Positions 16,325 to 24,084 of a DNA stretch of 57,997 bases are shown here, one piece after another. The notes beneath the pieces were generated by a model. It was not told the DNA's origin and ran no database searches. It worked only from the letters and a program-made list of their open reading frames with translations. A program made the position numbers and the translations under genes. Where the stretch lies: positions 1 to 57,997 of the forward strand of contig CACYJH010000005.1 in assembly GCA_902774685.1 (NCBI GenBank). The letters are read 5' to 3'. Position 1 is the first letter of the stretch; each line of letters opens with the position of its first letter. The stretch comes from an uncultured Methanobrevibacter sp. (lineage in GTDB: Archaea; Methanobacteriota; Methanobacteria; Methanobacteriales; Methanobacteriaceae).

Positions 16325-17798
16325 CTTTTAAACCTTGAATAATTTTTTCCTCCAATTCTAAAATCTTTTCTTTAATGATTTCAGGATCTTCATATTCTAC
16401 TTCTTCATATTCAATTTCTTTATACTTAGAAATGCTTAAATCATAATCGTTTTCTTTGATTTCATCAAATGGAACAAAGAATGATTTAGATTTTCTATCT
16501 TCTAGTTCTAATTCAGCTATATTATTATATTTGTCAATAATATCAATAATATCTCCTTTTCCATCAATAAAATCTCTTTTATCATCTAAAGTAAAACCAT
16601 CAGATTCCATATCATAGAATAATACCTTTTCAGTAGATTCACCTTTAGTGAATATTAAAATACCAGTAGCTACTCCAGCATATGGTTTAAATACACCAGA
16701 AGGCATTGAAATAACCATATCTAAACGACATTCTTCTAATATTTTTCGTCTAATTGATTTATGAGCATTTGAAGTTCCAAAAAGGATTCCTTGAGGAACA
16801 ACTACAGCACACCTGCCGCCAACATTTAAACAATTATACATCAATTCTAAAAATAATATTTCAGTTTTTTTAGAATTTATTGAAAAACTTTCATTTAATT
16901 CTTCTTCATCAACACTTCCGGTAAATGGAGGATTAGCTAAAATAAGATCATACATGGGTTCTTGATTAAATCTTAATGAGAGAGTATTAACCTGTTCTAT
17001 ATTAGGATTTTTAATACCATGCATCATTAAATTCATTAAACCAATTCTAACCATAGTAGGATCAAAATCAAAACCATAAAAGGAATTATTATTTAAAAAA
17101 TTAAAATCATTTGAAGTTAATTTATCCCCAGTAAAGTTATATTCATTACCGTCCTCATCTACTTTAATTAAGTCTTTTGATGTGTTTTCTTTAAGAATAT
17201 AATTATAAGCATTCATTAAAAAACCTGCTGTACCACAAGCAGGATCACAAATAACTTCACCCAACTTAGGTTTTGAAATTTCTACCATCAATTTAATAAT
17301 ATGCCTTGGAGTACGGAATTGGCCATTTTTACCAGCAGTACTTAATTGTGATAAAAGGTACTCATATAAATCTCCTTGAACATCTTTATTTTGTTCTTTA
17401 ATTTTTAAATCATCCACAATATTTGTAGCTTCTACAAGAAGAGAACCTGTAGGTATTACAAAATTAGCTTCTTTCATGAAACGATTATAAAGAGAATCTT
17501 CATCCCCCATACTTGCTAAAAATGGGAATACTTTATATTTTACATGATTTAACATATCATCCGCAGACATATTAATCCAATTACTCCATTTATAATCTTC
17601 ATGACCCTCGAATATAGAGGTGAACTCTTCTCCTTTTAATTTTGCGTTAAATTCATTTTCAGAATCTTCATCTTCTAAACGTTTCATAAATATTAAATAA
17701 GACATTTGTTCAATAGCGGTTAATGGATTTGATATCCCACTACTCCAAAATTTATCCCATAACTGATTTATTTTTGATTTAAGTTCTGCATCTAACAT
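16311..17798 (-). CDS. hsdM: type I restriction-modification DNA methyltransferase subunit
   Basis: 495-residue N6-adenine methyltransferase subunit of a type I restriction-modification enzyme. The N-terminal helical domain (LWDKFWSSGISNPLTAIEQM) is followed by the SAM-binding motif I DPACGTAGF (185-193) and the catalytic NPPF (289-292). It pairs with HsdS for sequence-specific methylation and with HsdR for cleavage. It is the last gene of the locus; its ATG is 2 bases beyond the hsdS stop, and the Shine-Dalgarno GAGGGG is inside the end of hsdS, so the two are coupled. A terminator overlaps its stop. Confidence 0.95.
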   Translation of the reverse strand: MLDAELKSKINQLWDKFWSSGISNPLTAIEQMSYLIFMKRLEDEDSENEFNAKLKGEEFTSIFEGHEDYKWSNWINMSADDMLNHVKYKVFPFLASMGDEDSLYNRFMKEANFVIPTGSLLVEATNIVDDLKIKEQNKDVQGDLYEYLLSQLSTAGKNGQFRTPRHIIKLMVEISKPKLGEVICDPACGTAGFLMNAYNYILKENTSKDLIKVDEDGNEYNFTGDKLTSNDFNFLNNNSFYGFDFDPTMVRIGLMNLMMHGIKNPNIEQVNTLSLRFNQEPMYDLILANPPFTGSVDEEELNESFSINSKKTEILFLELMYNCLNVGGRCAVVVPQGILFGTSNAHKSIRRKILEECRLDMVISMPSGVFKPYAGVATGILIFTKGESTEKVLFYDMESDGFTLDDKRDFIDGKGDIIDIIDKYNNIAELELEDRKSKSFFVPFDEIKENDYDLSISKYKEIEYEEVEYEDPEIIKEKILELEEKIIQGLKEIDF

Positions 17799-17800
17799 AT

Positions 17801-18979
17801 TTATTCCCCTCTGAATGCTTTTTGCATTAAATTATTAAATAAGTTTTCTAATTCCATTTTAGATTCTTGTTGATATTTTTTTATTTCTTCTACTTGTTTT
17901 ACTATTTCTGCAAATTGATTTTGAAGTTCCATTGGAGGTACTGGAATTTCTAAATTTTTTAATAGTTTAGAGGTTATTCCTTTAATTGTAGCCCCTCTTT
18001 TATTACGGTCAAAATAATCTTTATAAAACTGTAAACAATAAACAAGATAAATATTATTTATGCATGAACTTAAATTTACTAAAGAAACAATATCTTGATT
18101 AGTGCATATAGAACACTTATTAATAGAAACTTTACCTACTCCAACTCGAGTTCCAAAAATAATAGAATTTTTAGGTATTATTTTTGTAGCACTATTTTCA
18201 ATAGCACTCTCAGTAATATATTCAACCGCATCATCATAATCGATTTCTAAAGGACCTAATGAAATTGTAGTTATCCAAGGGATATCCCCTTTAAAATATT
18301 CTTCATTTTTTCTTGAAGGAGTACCCCCAGATTTAAAGATTGCTAAATTGCCCAATTTTTCCATAGGATACAATTTTTTATTAATAAATGGAGTGCCGAA
18401 CATCTGTAAAAAAACACTATTTATATAAGAATCTAATAATTCAATAGCATCATTTCTATTATTCATTAATTTTTCAATATTTTCTAATTTTTCAACTATC
18501 TTAATCTGTTTTTCCATCGGAGGTACTAAAATAGGAATTGATTCTAATTTCTTAGCACTGATATTAGGTTGTGCACAACCCCCAGCAATTCTTTTAACTT
18601 CCTTCTGATAATAATCACTGATAATGAAATAATAAAGATATTTCTTATTTAATATAGCTTCATCTTTAATTTTAAAGTTACCTACCCTCTGATTGAGCAA
18701 TGCAATTTCATTAAGTTCTTCTACAAAACCTACTTTGCCTGTTGTTGCTCCAGACATAGCAATGAGAATATCATTTTCTTTGACTATGTATTTTTCAAAA
18801 TCAGAAATAGAATCTATAGGTATTTTTGCAGCATTAATTAAATTTAACCTATTATTAACCAAATCAGATATGCGAACTACAGAAATCCCTTCATCAGAAA
18901 AATCAGAACTTCTAAATGCATAACCTCCTATTACTGAAACAAAATCGCCTAAATTTCCGTTAATATTATCACATCCACA
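17801..18979 (-). CDS. hsdS: type I restriction-modification specificity subunit, start codon unclear
   Basis: Two target-recognition domains, each followed by a conserved coiled-coil helix: PPMEKQIKIVEKLENIEKLM in the middle and PPMELQNQFAEIVKQVEEIK at the end. The second domain begins at YPMEKLGNLAIFKSGGTPSR. The first domain plainly begins at NLGDFVSVIGGYAFRSSDFS, encoded near 18870-18950. In that frame no ATG or GTG exists between the conserved part and two stop codons (TAA TAG at 18980-18985) that end the preceding gene. The first usable codon is TTG at 18862, inside the domain, which would give 353 residues. An ATG in another frame overlaps at 18972-18974; loss of a single base after it would restore an ordinary start. 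The gene may be inactive, or translation may start abnormally. Confidence 0.85.
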   Translation of the reverse strand, partial: CGCDNINGNLGDFVSVIGGYAFRSSDFSDEGISVVRISDLVNNRLNLINAAKIPIDSISDFEKYIVKENDILIAMSGATTGKVGFVEELNEIALLNQRVGNFKIKDEAILNKKYLYYFIISDYYQKEVKRIAGGCAQPNISAKKLESIPILVPPMEKQIKIVEKLENIEKLMNNRNDAIELLDSYINSVFLQMFGTPFINKKLYPMEKLGNLAIFKSGGTPSRKNEEYFKGDIPWITTISLGPLEIDYDDAVEYITESAIENSATKIIPKNSIIFGTRVGVGKVSINKCSICTNQDIVSLVNLSSCINNIYLVYCLQFYKDYFDRNKRGATIKGITSKLLKNLEIPVPPMELQNQFAEIVKQVEEIKKYQQESKMELENLFNNLMQKAFRGE

Positions 18980-18982
18980 CTA

Positions 18983-20116
18983 TTATTTTGATCTTTGTAG
19001 ATTTATAACTATTTTTAAATTTTTTTCAAAATTAGCTGGAATAGAACAATGTAATTTATACCTCCCAACTATTATAGCATCATTATACCCTCTAAACTTA
19101 ACATTTATCTCCCCATTTTCATCTAAAGCATTAATAATCTCTTTCAGAATATAATATTGAGAAATATCTATATTATCTGCAGATAATTCGACAAAATCAA
19201 AATTGAGATTTGGTTTCAAATTTTTAGTATAATTTTCTTTTAGTCTTGCGACATATGGACTTTTATTAGAAAAATTTTTATTTAAAGATAATGTTAATTT
19301 ACTTTGTTTAAGTGAAATACTGAAATATTGTAATTGGGGTTGTTTCTCAATATTAACATTTCCTATATCTTTTACACTAATAGCCAAATTCTCCTCACAA
19401 ATTAATTTATTATATTCTGAAAAAGATTTTTCAGAAATGTAGTCAAAACTATGAGAATTATAATATTTCCCTCGTTTTCTTAAAAAATTAAAAATTTCAT
19501 TAGTATCTCTCAAAATTTTTTCTGAATCTTGAAATATTGCATCAAGAGAACAAAATAATAAATAAGGTTTCCCCCTATTTTTACATATAGCACAAAAATA
19601 AGGACTATCTAATTGAATTATATTCTCACCTAACTCAATAAAATTCAAATCATAACGAAAAATTCTGAATCCATGTTTAATAGAATTATATAAATCAGTG
19701 TAATAACTTATAAAAGCATAAATTGAAGATATGCAGGTTAAAATGTTTTGAATTGAATTCTTTTTATTTCTCTCATTTAATTCGAAAATATTTTCCAATA
19801 ACTTTTCAAGAGTTGATACACCATATTTTAATGCTACATTTTCATCATAATTATTCAAATCTTCAAAAAATTCAACGAGGTCTTTATTACTAACCTTAAT
19901 AATATTTAATGAAATATTTTCATTTTTAGCATATGCCAAAAGATATGAAGAAAATTCTTCTACATATTGCATTGTATCCTTAAAAAAATCAATTAACACT
20001 TCTAATTTGAACTCCTCAGAATCTTTTAATTGATTAAATTTATAATTAATATAATCATATTGTAAATTAGGAAAATGACTGCTTTTTATAAAACTATCAA
20101 ATCCCTCTAAACTCAT
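18983..20116 (-). CDS. unrecognised protein encoded inside the type I R-M locus
   Basis: 377 residues with no family I can name. The first 150 residues are strongly alpha-helical and rich in F, Y, N and K, ending in the segment LYNSIKHGFRIF (142-153). That short 'IKHGFR' resembles the C-terminal helix of some HEPN-like domains, although the RNase motif R-x4-6-H is not present. A CxxC (C175, C178, in FCAICKNRG) follows, then a beta-rich C-terminal half with no signal peptide or membrane helix. Its start is translationally coupled to the RHH gene upstream: the Shine-Dalgarno GAGGTGA overlaps that gene's stop codon. The gene lies between hsdR and hsdS and may be an accessory defence, anti-restriction or toxin-like protein; that is inference. 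Confidence 0.75.
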   Translation of the reverse strand: MSLEGFDSFIKSSHFPNLQYDYINYKFNQLKDSEEFKLEVLIDFFKDTMQYVEEFSSYLLAYAKNENISLNIIKVSNKDLVEFFEDLNNYDENVALKYGVSTLEKLLENIFELNERNKKNSIQNILTCISSIYAFISYYTDLYNSIKHGFRIFRYDLNFIELGENIIQLDSPYFCAICKNRGKPYLLFCSLDAIFQDSEKILRDTNEIFNFLRKRGKYYNSHSFDYISEKSFSEYNKLICEENLAISVKDIGNVNIEKQPQLQYFSISLKQSKLTLSLNKNFSNKSPYVARLKENYTKNLKPNLNFDFVELSADNIDISQYYILKEIINALDENGEINVKFRGYNDAIIVGRYKLHCSIPANFEKNLKIVINLQRSK

Positions 20117-20119
20117 TTT

Positions 20120-20485
20120 TCACCTCATAAAATTACTAGGAATGGATACAGCATCATCATTTTCTTTTAAAATTGTAGAAGATCTAGAATCTAAAGCACT
20201 GTTAATTTCTTTATCTAAATCTTCTAAGAATTCTAAACTAACTTTACTTAAAATAACGCTACTATCCCCATTATCTAATTCAACAATCCAATTAAAATTA
20301 TCGTTTTCTTTATCATAACTTATCTTATTTCTCCCTGCAACATTAATAGGGACTGAAACTTCAATTTCTTTAAGTATAAGTTCCCTAATTAATGCAGATG
20401 GATTAGTTCCTTTCCTATCACAATAATCTTTAAAGAGAGTTAATTCATCCATAGGAAGTTTTGAAGATATTGATTTATATTCCAT
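20120..20485 (-). CDS. ribbon-helix-helix DNA-binding protein in the R-M locus
   Basis: 121 residues. The first 42 fit a ribbon-helix-helix fold: strand YKSISSKLP, helix MDELTLFKDYCDRKG, turn TN, helix PSALIRELILKEI. A beta-rich second domain of about 50 residues (INVAGRNKISYDKENDNFNW) and a helix (LEFLEDLDKEINSAL) follow; I do not recognise this part. RHH proteins bind palindromic operators as dimers and often repress their own operon, including in toxin-antitoxin pairs. A perfect 18-bp palindrome lies next to the TATA box. The TATA box is only about 25 bases before the ATG and no Shine-Dalgarno is seen, so the message is probably leaderless. Confidence 0.75.
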   Translation of the reverse strand: MEYKSISSKLPMDELTLFKDYCDRKGTNPSALIRELILKEIEVSVPINVAGRNKISYDKENDNFNWIVELDNGDSSVILSKVSLEFLEDLDKEINSALDSRSSTILKENDDAVSIPSNFMR

Positions 20486-20507
20486 AAAAATAGTTTAAAA
20501 AATATCA

Positions 20508-20515
20508 TATATAAA
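20508..20515 (-). promoter_or_regulatory. TATA box of the RHH/377-residue module
   Basis: TTTATATA on the minus strand, centred about 26 bases before the ATG at 20485. It gives the two-gene module its own promoter inside the restriction locus and implies a leaderless message. Confidence 0.65.
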
Positions 20516-20522
20516 ACTAACG

Positions 20523-20540
20523 AGTCAACCATGGTTGACT
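20523..20540. promoter_or_regulatory. perfect 18-bp palindrome, probable RHH operator
   Basis: AGTCAACCATGGTTGACT is a perfect inverted repeat with no central spacer, so it suits dimer binding better than a terminator hairpin. It ends 8 bases upstream of the TATA box of the RHH gene and 28 bases after the hsdR stop codon. Confidence 0.7.
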
Positions 20541-20568
20541 AAAAAATTGTAAAAAAATAAATAAAAAA

Positions 20569-23298
20569 TTAACACATCTTAATTTGATTACACATCTCAA
20601 CTATACGACTTAAAGAATCAAATTCAAAATAATTTTTACCCTTATCCAAAGGCTCTTCAGCAAAATCTTGAAGTTCGATGTGTTTTCTATTTGCAAAGAC
20701 CTTTTTAAGAAGAATTAAAAATTCTATTTGATTAGAATTAAATTCTACCCCATTATTTAATGAATAATCATTTAAAATCAGCTCATCAAATCTTTGTTCA
20801 ATTAATTCTTTTGGGTCCTCTTCTCTTGTAAGGCCAATGATTTCTCTTAAAAATACTAAGAAATCTGTTCCTCTAGATCTTTGAATTAAATCAATGGTTA
20901 ATTCTGGTCTTAAACTAGATAATTCCTTTTCAATGTATAATAATTCTTTTGAAGTTATTCCCTTTCCTTCTTTTAGCTTCTTAATTGCTTCATTTCTCTC
21001 TAAAAGTCTTTTCAATTCTTCATCTTCAGCAATTTCCTTATCTCTTTCAACCCAATCTATAATTTGGTCAGGAACTGAAACATATATTATCCCTTTCCTA
21101 TCTGCAACAAAATATACCATAGTTGAAGAGATTTCATTAACTAAAAATTCAACTTTTTCAAAAGTTAAGTCTTCCCAGAAACTAATTTGTAAAACTTTCT
21201 TTAAATCATCCTGTTTTTCTTTAATTACAGTAATATTGTCTTTTTCCAAAACATTTCTAACTTTATATTGAATACTGCTTTTAATTTTACCAATTCTATC
21301 TAAATCCTTGTGTAAAATACATGCAAATAACTTTTCTGACTCTTGTATGAACTTAGAAACATTTGGATTGTAACCTTCTAAAACAGTAGTTAAAGGAGAA
21401 ATTTCATTAGTTAATTCATCCGTATGGTTTTCTAAATCTAATGTGTCTCTTAATTTATCAATAATTCCTTTTTTCCTATTAACAACCCACAAATCATCCC
21501 TAAACTGATTTAAAGTATTATAAATTTTAGTTGTAATGATTTTTCTTTGATCATCAGTAAGATTTTCTTCTAAAAGAGAAACACGATTGTTAAAAATAGC
21601 TGTAATAGTACTGACATTCTCTTTTAATTTTCCTTCTTCACGGAATTCATGGAAATCAATATTTGAATGGCCTCCAATTACAAAATCAAAAATTAAAAAA
21701 TCTTCTTTTTTATGATTAGGTAACCATTCTTTATGTTTACAAGACTCCTCATTTCTTGTTCCTCTACCGATCATTTGCCAAAATCTTATGCTGGAATAAA
21801 CCGGCTTAATAAAGACTAAATTACAAACTTCAGGAATATCTACACCAGTATCTAACATACCTACAGATAATACAATACGAGGCTCAGAATCTAATTTAAA
21901 TCTATCAATTTCATCATCTGCACGATATAAATCAGAAGTAATGACTTGAACATCATTTGATAAAGAAGGATATGATAAATTGAAACGTTCCTTCATAGCT
22001 TTAGCATGTTTTTTACTTGAACAGAAAAATATAGATTTAGCAGGTTTTCCTTCATCAGATTTATAAGCATTTTTCATAAAAGTTTCAATAACCAAATCAT
22101 TCACATAGTCATCCATGAATACAGAATCAAATTGGGAACCAGTAAGTTCTAAATCATCAGGATTAATGCCTTGACGTCTTAATTCATCTTTTGTGAACTC
22201 ATCTAAATCTTTAGAATCGATTCCTTCATTTAAAACATCTGTATATATAGAATGAGCTTTATAAGGAACTAAAATACCGTCATTAATAGCTTTATCATAT
22301 GAATAATCCTCAATAGCTTCTCCAAACAAATCAAATGTGCTTTTTGTTTCAGATTCTTTTGGAGTGGCAGTTAGACCAATTTTGATAGCATCAAAATATT
22401 GGAAAACTAAATTATTTTTATCATAAATAGACCTGTGTGCTTCATCAAAAATAATTAAGTCAAAAAATCCTGGAGAGAACTTTTCATAAAATTTAGGTTC
22501 ATTTACACTTCCAGACATTAATGTTTGAATTGTGGAAACATATAAACGTTTATTTTCAGTAAATCCTTCTCTTAAATCTCCAACAGGTTCATCAAAGAAT
22601 TTAGTGAATCCATTTACTTTAGCTTGTCTTACTAAACTGGTTCTGTCTGCAATAAAAAGAACATTTCTAACTAAATTTGATTTCATTAAGACATCGATTA
22701 CTGCCATAGCTACTCTTGTTTTACCAGTACCTGTTGCCATTTGTATTAATGCAGTTCTATGACACTGAGAAAAATATTCACTGACTGATCTAACAATTTG
22801 CACACTACGTGGCCTATCAACAATGCTTGGATTTATTTTCATAGTTGCGGGATTTTTACGACTGTTGAATAAATCTCTTCTTCTTTTCAAATCTTTTTGA
22901 GAGAAGACCCCACTAATTTCTCTTTCTACACCGTATTCATCTATAAAAATCCATTTTTGACCATTAGTTAAAAAAATAGGAATTTTATCTTCAATTTGAG
23001 ACTCAATTTCTTTTGCATAAGTTCTTGCTTGAATCCTACCATTTTCAGGGTCCTTAGAATAACGTTTAGCTTCAATAATAGCTAAAGGATTTTTGTTCTC
23101 ATCTAATAGCAAATAATCAATGAATAAATCTACATCTTTCTCTACATTTCCATCGAATAAAACAAAAATTTTGTTATTAAAATCTGATTTAACAGGATTG
23201 ACTTCTTCTTTAATATAAGTTTCAATCCACCCTTCTTTTTTTAATGCGTTATCAATGTATTTTTTACGAGTCTCATGCTCAGAAATTGAAGTTGTCAT
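20569..23298 (-). CDS. hsdR: type I restriction-modification endonuclease/translocase subunit
   Basis: 909-residue motor and nuclease subunit. The N-terminal PD-(D/E)xK nuclease site is seen as D61 and E76-x-K78 (IEAKRY) with a following Q-x-R. The superfamily 2 translocase has Walker A ATGTGKTR (188-195), DEAH (285-288), GLTATP, and motif VI QMIGRGTRNEE. Together with HsdS and HsdM it translocates and cuts unmethylated DNA. It heads the locus; unusually, two unrelated genes with a separate promoter stand between it and hsdS. A TATA-like TTTAAATATG about 28 bases before the ATG and the lack of a Shine-Dalgarno suggest a leaderless message. Confidence 0.95.
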   Translation of the reverse strand: MTTSISEHETRKKYIDNALKKEGWIETYIKEEVNPVKSDFNNKIFVLFDGNVEKDVDLFIDYLLLDENKNPLAIIEAKRYSKDPENGRIQARTYAKEIESQIEDKIPIFLTNGQKWIFIDEYGVEREISGVFSQKDLKRRRDLFNSRKNPATMKINPSIVDRPRSVQIVRSVSEYFSQCHRTALIQMATGTGKTRVAMAVIDVLMKSNLVRNVLFIADRTSLVRQAKVNGFTKFFDEPVGDLREGFTENKRLYVSTIQTLMSGSVNEPKFYEKFSPGFFDLIIFDEAHRSIYDKNNLVFQYFDAIKIGLTATPKESETKSTFDLFGEAIEDYSYDKAINDGILVPYKAHSIYTDVLNEGIDSKDLDEFTKDELRRQGINPDDLELTGSQFDSVFMDDYVNDLVIETFMKNAYKSDEGKPAKSIFFCSSKKHAKAMKERFNLSYPSLSNDVQVITSDLYRADDEIDRFKLDSEPRIVLSVGMLDTGVDIPEVCNLVFIKPVYSSIRFWQMIGRGTRNEESCKHKEWLPNHKKEDFLIFDFVIGGHSNIDFHEFREEGKLKENVSTITAIFNNRVSLLEENLTDDQRKIITTKIYNTLNQFRDDLWVVNRKKGIIDKLRDTLDLENHTDELTNEISPLTTVLEGYNPNVSKFIQESEKLFACILHKDLDRIGKIKSSIQYKVRNVLEKDNITVIKEKQDDLKKVLQISFWEDLTFEKVEFLVNEISSTMVYFVADRKGIIYVSVPDQIIDWVERDKEIAEDEELKRLLERNEAIKKLKEGKGITSKELLYIEKELSSLRPELTIDLIQRSRGTDFLVFLREIIGLTREEDPKELIEQRFDELILNDYSLNNGVEFNSNQIEFLILLKKVFANRKHIELQDFAEEPLDKGKNYFEFDSLSRIVEMCNQIKMC

Positions 23299-23580
23299 AT
23301 TAAAATATATTTAAAAAGTCATATTTAAAAATAATTAAAATATTGTTATAAGATTAAAGCAATATTATAATAAAATAAAAAAAATTTAAATATAATTAAA
23401 TGTAAACTAGAAATAAGAGAATTTTGATTTTTCGGTTTCAAAATTGTCTCAATTTTTTAGGAAAAATTACTGTTAAGAATTCCTATGGGATTCTTAACTT
23501 TAGTTTTAATGCTTTTTTTAAATAATCTGAATTTTAAATTTTTATAGTTATAATCATCAATATCAATTTTTGGAGATAAT

Positions 23581-24024
23581 ATGAAATTAGTCATTCAAAG
23601 AGTAACAAATGCCAGCGTAGAAGTTGAAGGAGAAATCACAGGCCAAATTGAAGAAGGATTAATGGTTTTAGTAGGTTTTGGCCAAACTGACAGCGAAAAG
23701 GAAGTTGAATATTTAGCAAGAAAACTATGCAAACTCCGAATATTCCCTGATGATGAAGGCAGAATGAATAGATCAGTACAGGATATCGGTGGAAAACTTC
23801 TCCTTGTTCCTCAATTTACATTATATGGAAAAACAAAAAAGAACAGACCTTCATTCCATAAGGCATTGGCTGGCGATGAAGCTACAAAATTATTTGACTA
23901 TTTTGTTGAAAAATGCAGTGAAGAGGTTCCATGTGAAACCGGAGTCTTTGGTGCATTCATGAATGTAAGTTTACTCAACAATGGCCCAGTAACCATCTTG
24001 CTTGAAAAAGAGTTTGATGAATAA
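23581..24024 (+). CDS. dtd: D-aminoacyl-tRNA deacylase, bacterial type
   Basis: 147-residue DTD1-type deacylase that removes D-amino acids (and glycine from mischarged tRNA-Ala) from tRNA. The two signatures are VPQFTLYG (76-83), with catalytic threonine T80, and the cross-subunit Gly-cisPro motif NNGPVT (133-138). The family's usual SQFTL reads PQFTL here, a serine-to-proline change at the first position. Most archaea carry the unrelated DTD2, so the bacterial-type enzyme suggests transfer. A GGAGAT Shine-Dalgarno precedes the ATG. It is transcribed alone and converges on the M14-like gene across a shared terminator. Confidence 0.93.
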   Translation: MKLVIQRVTNASVEVEGEITGQIEEGLMVLVGFGQTDSEKEVEYLARKLCKLRIFPDDEGRMNRSVQDIGGKLLLVPQFTLYGKTKKNRPSFHKALAGDEATKLFDYFVEKCSEEVPCETGVFGAFMNVSLLNNGPVTILLEKEFDE

Positions 24025-24055
24025 AAAAATAATAAATTATTATAAAAAATAGCAA

Positions 24056-24074
24056 TAAGGCCATTCAGGCCTTA
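24056..24074. terminator. bidirectional terminator between dtd and the M14-like gene
   Basis: TAAGGCC and GGCCTTA pair around ATTCA. The hairpin lies between two convergent genes and is flanked by T- and A-rich runs on both sides, so it can serve both. Confidence 0.6.
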
Positions 24075-24084
24075 AATTTTAAAA

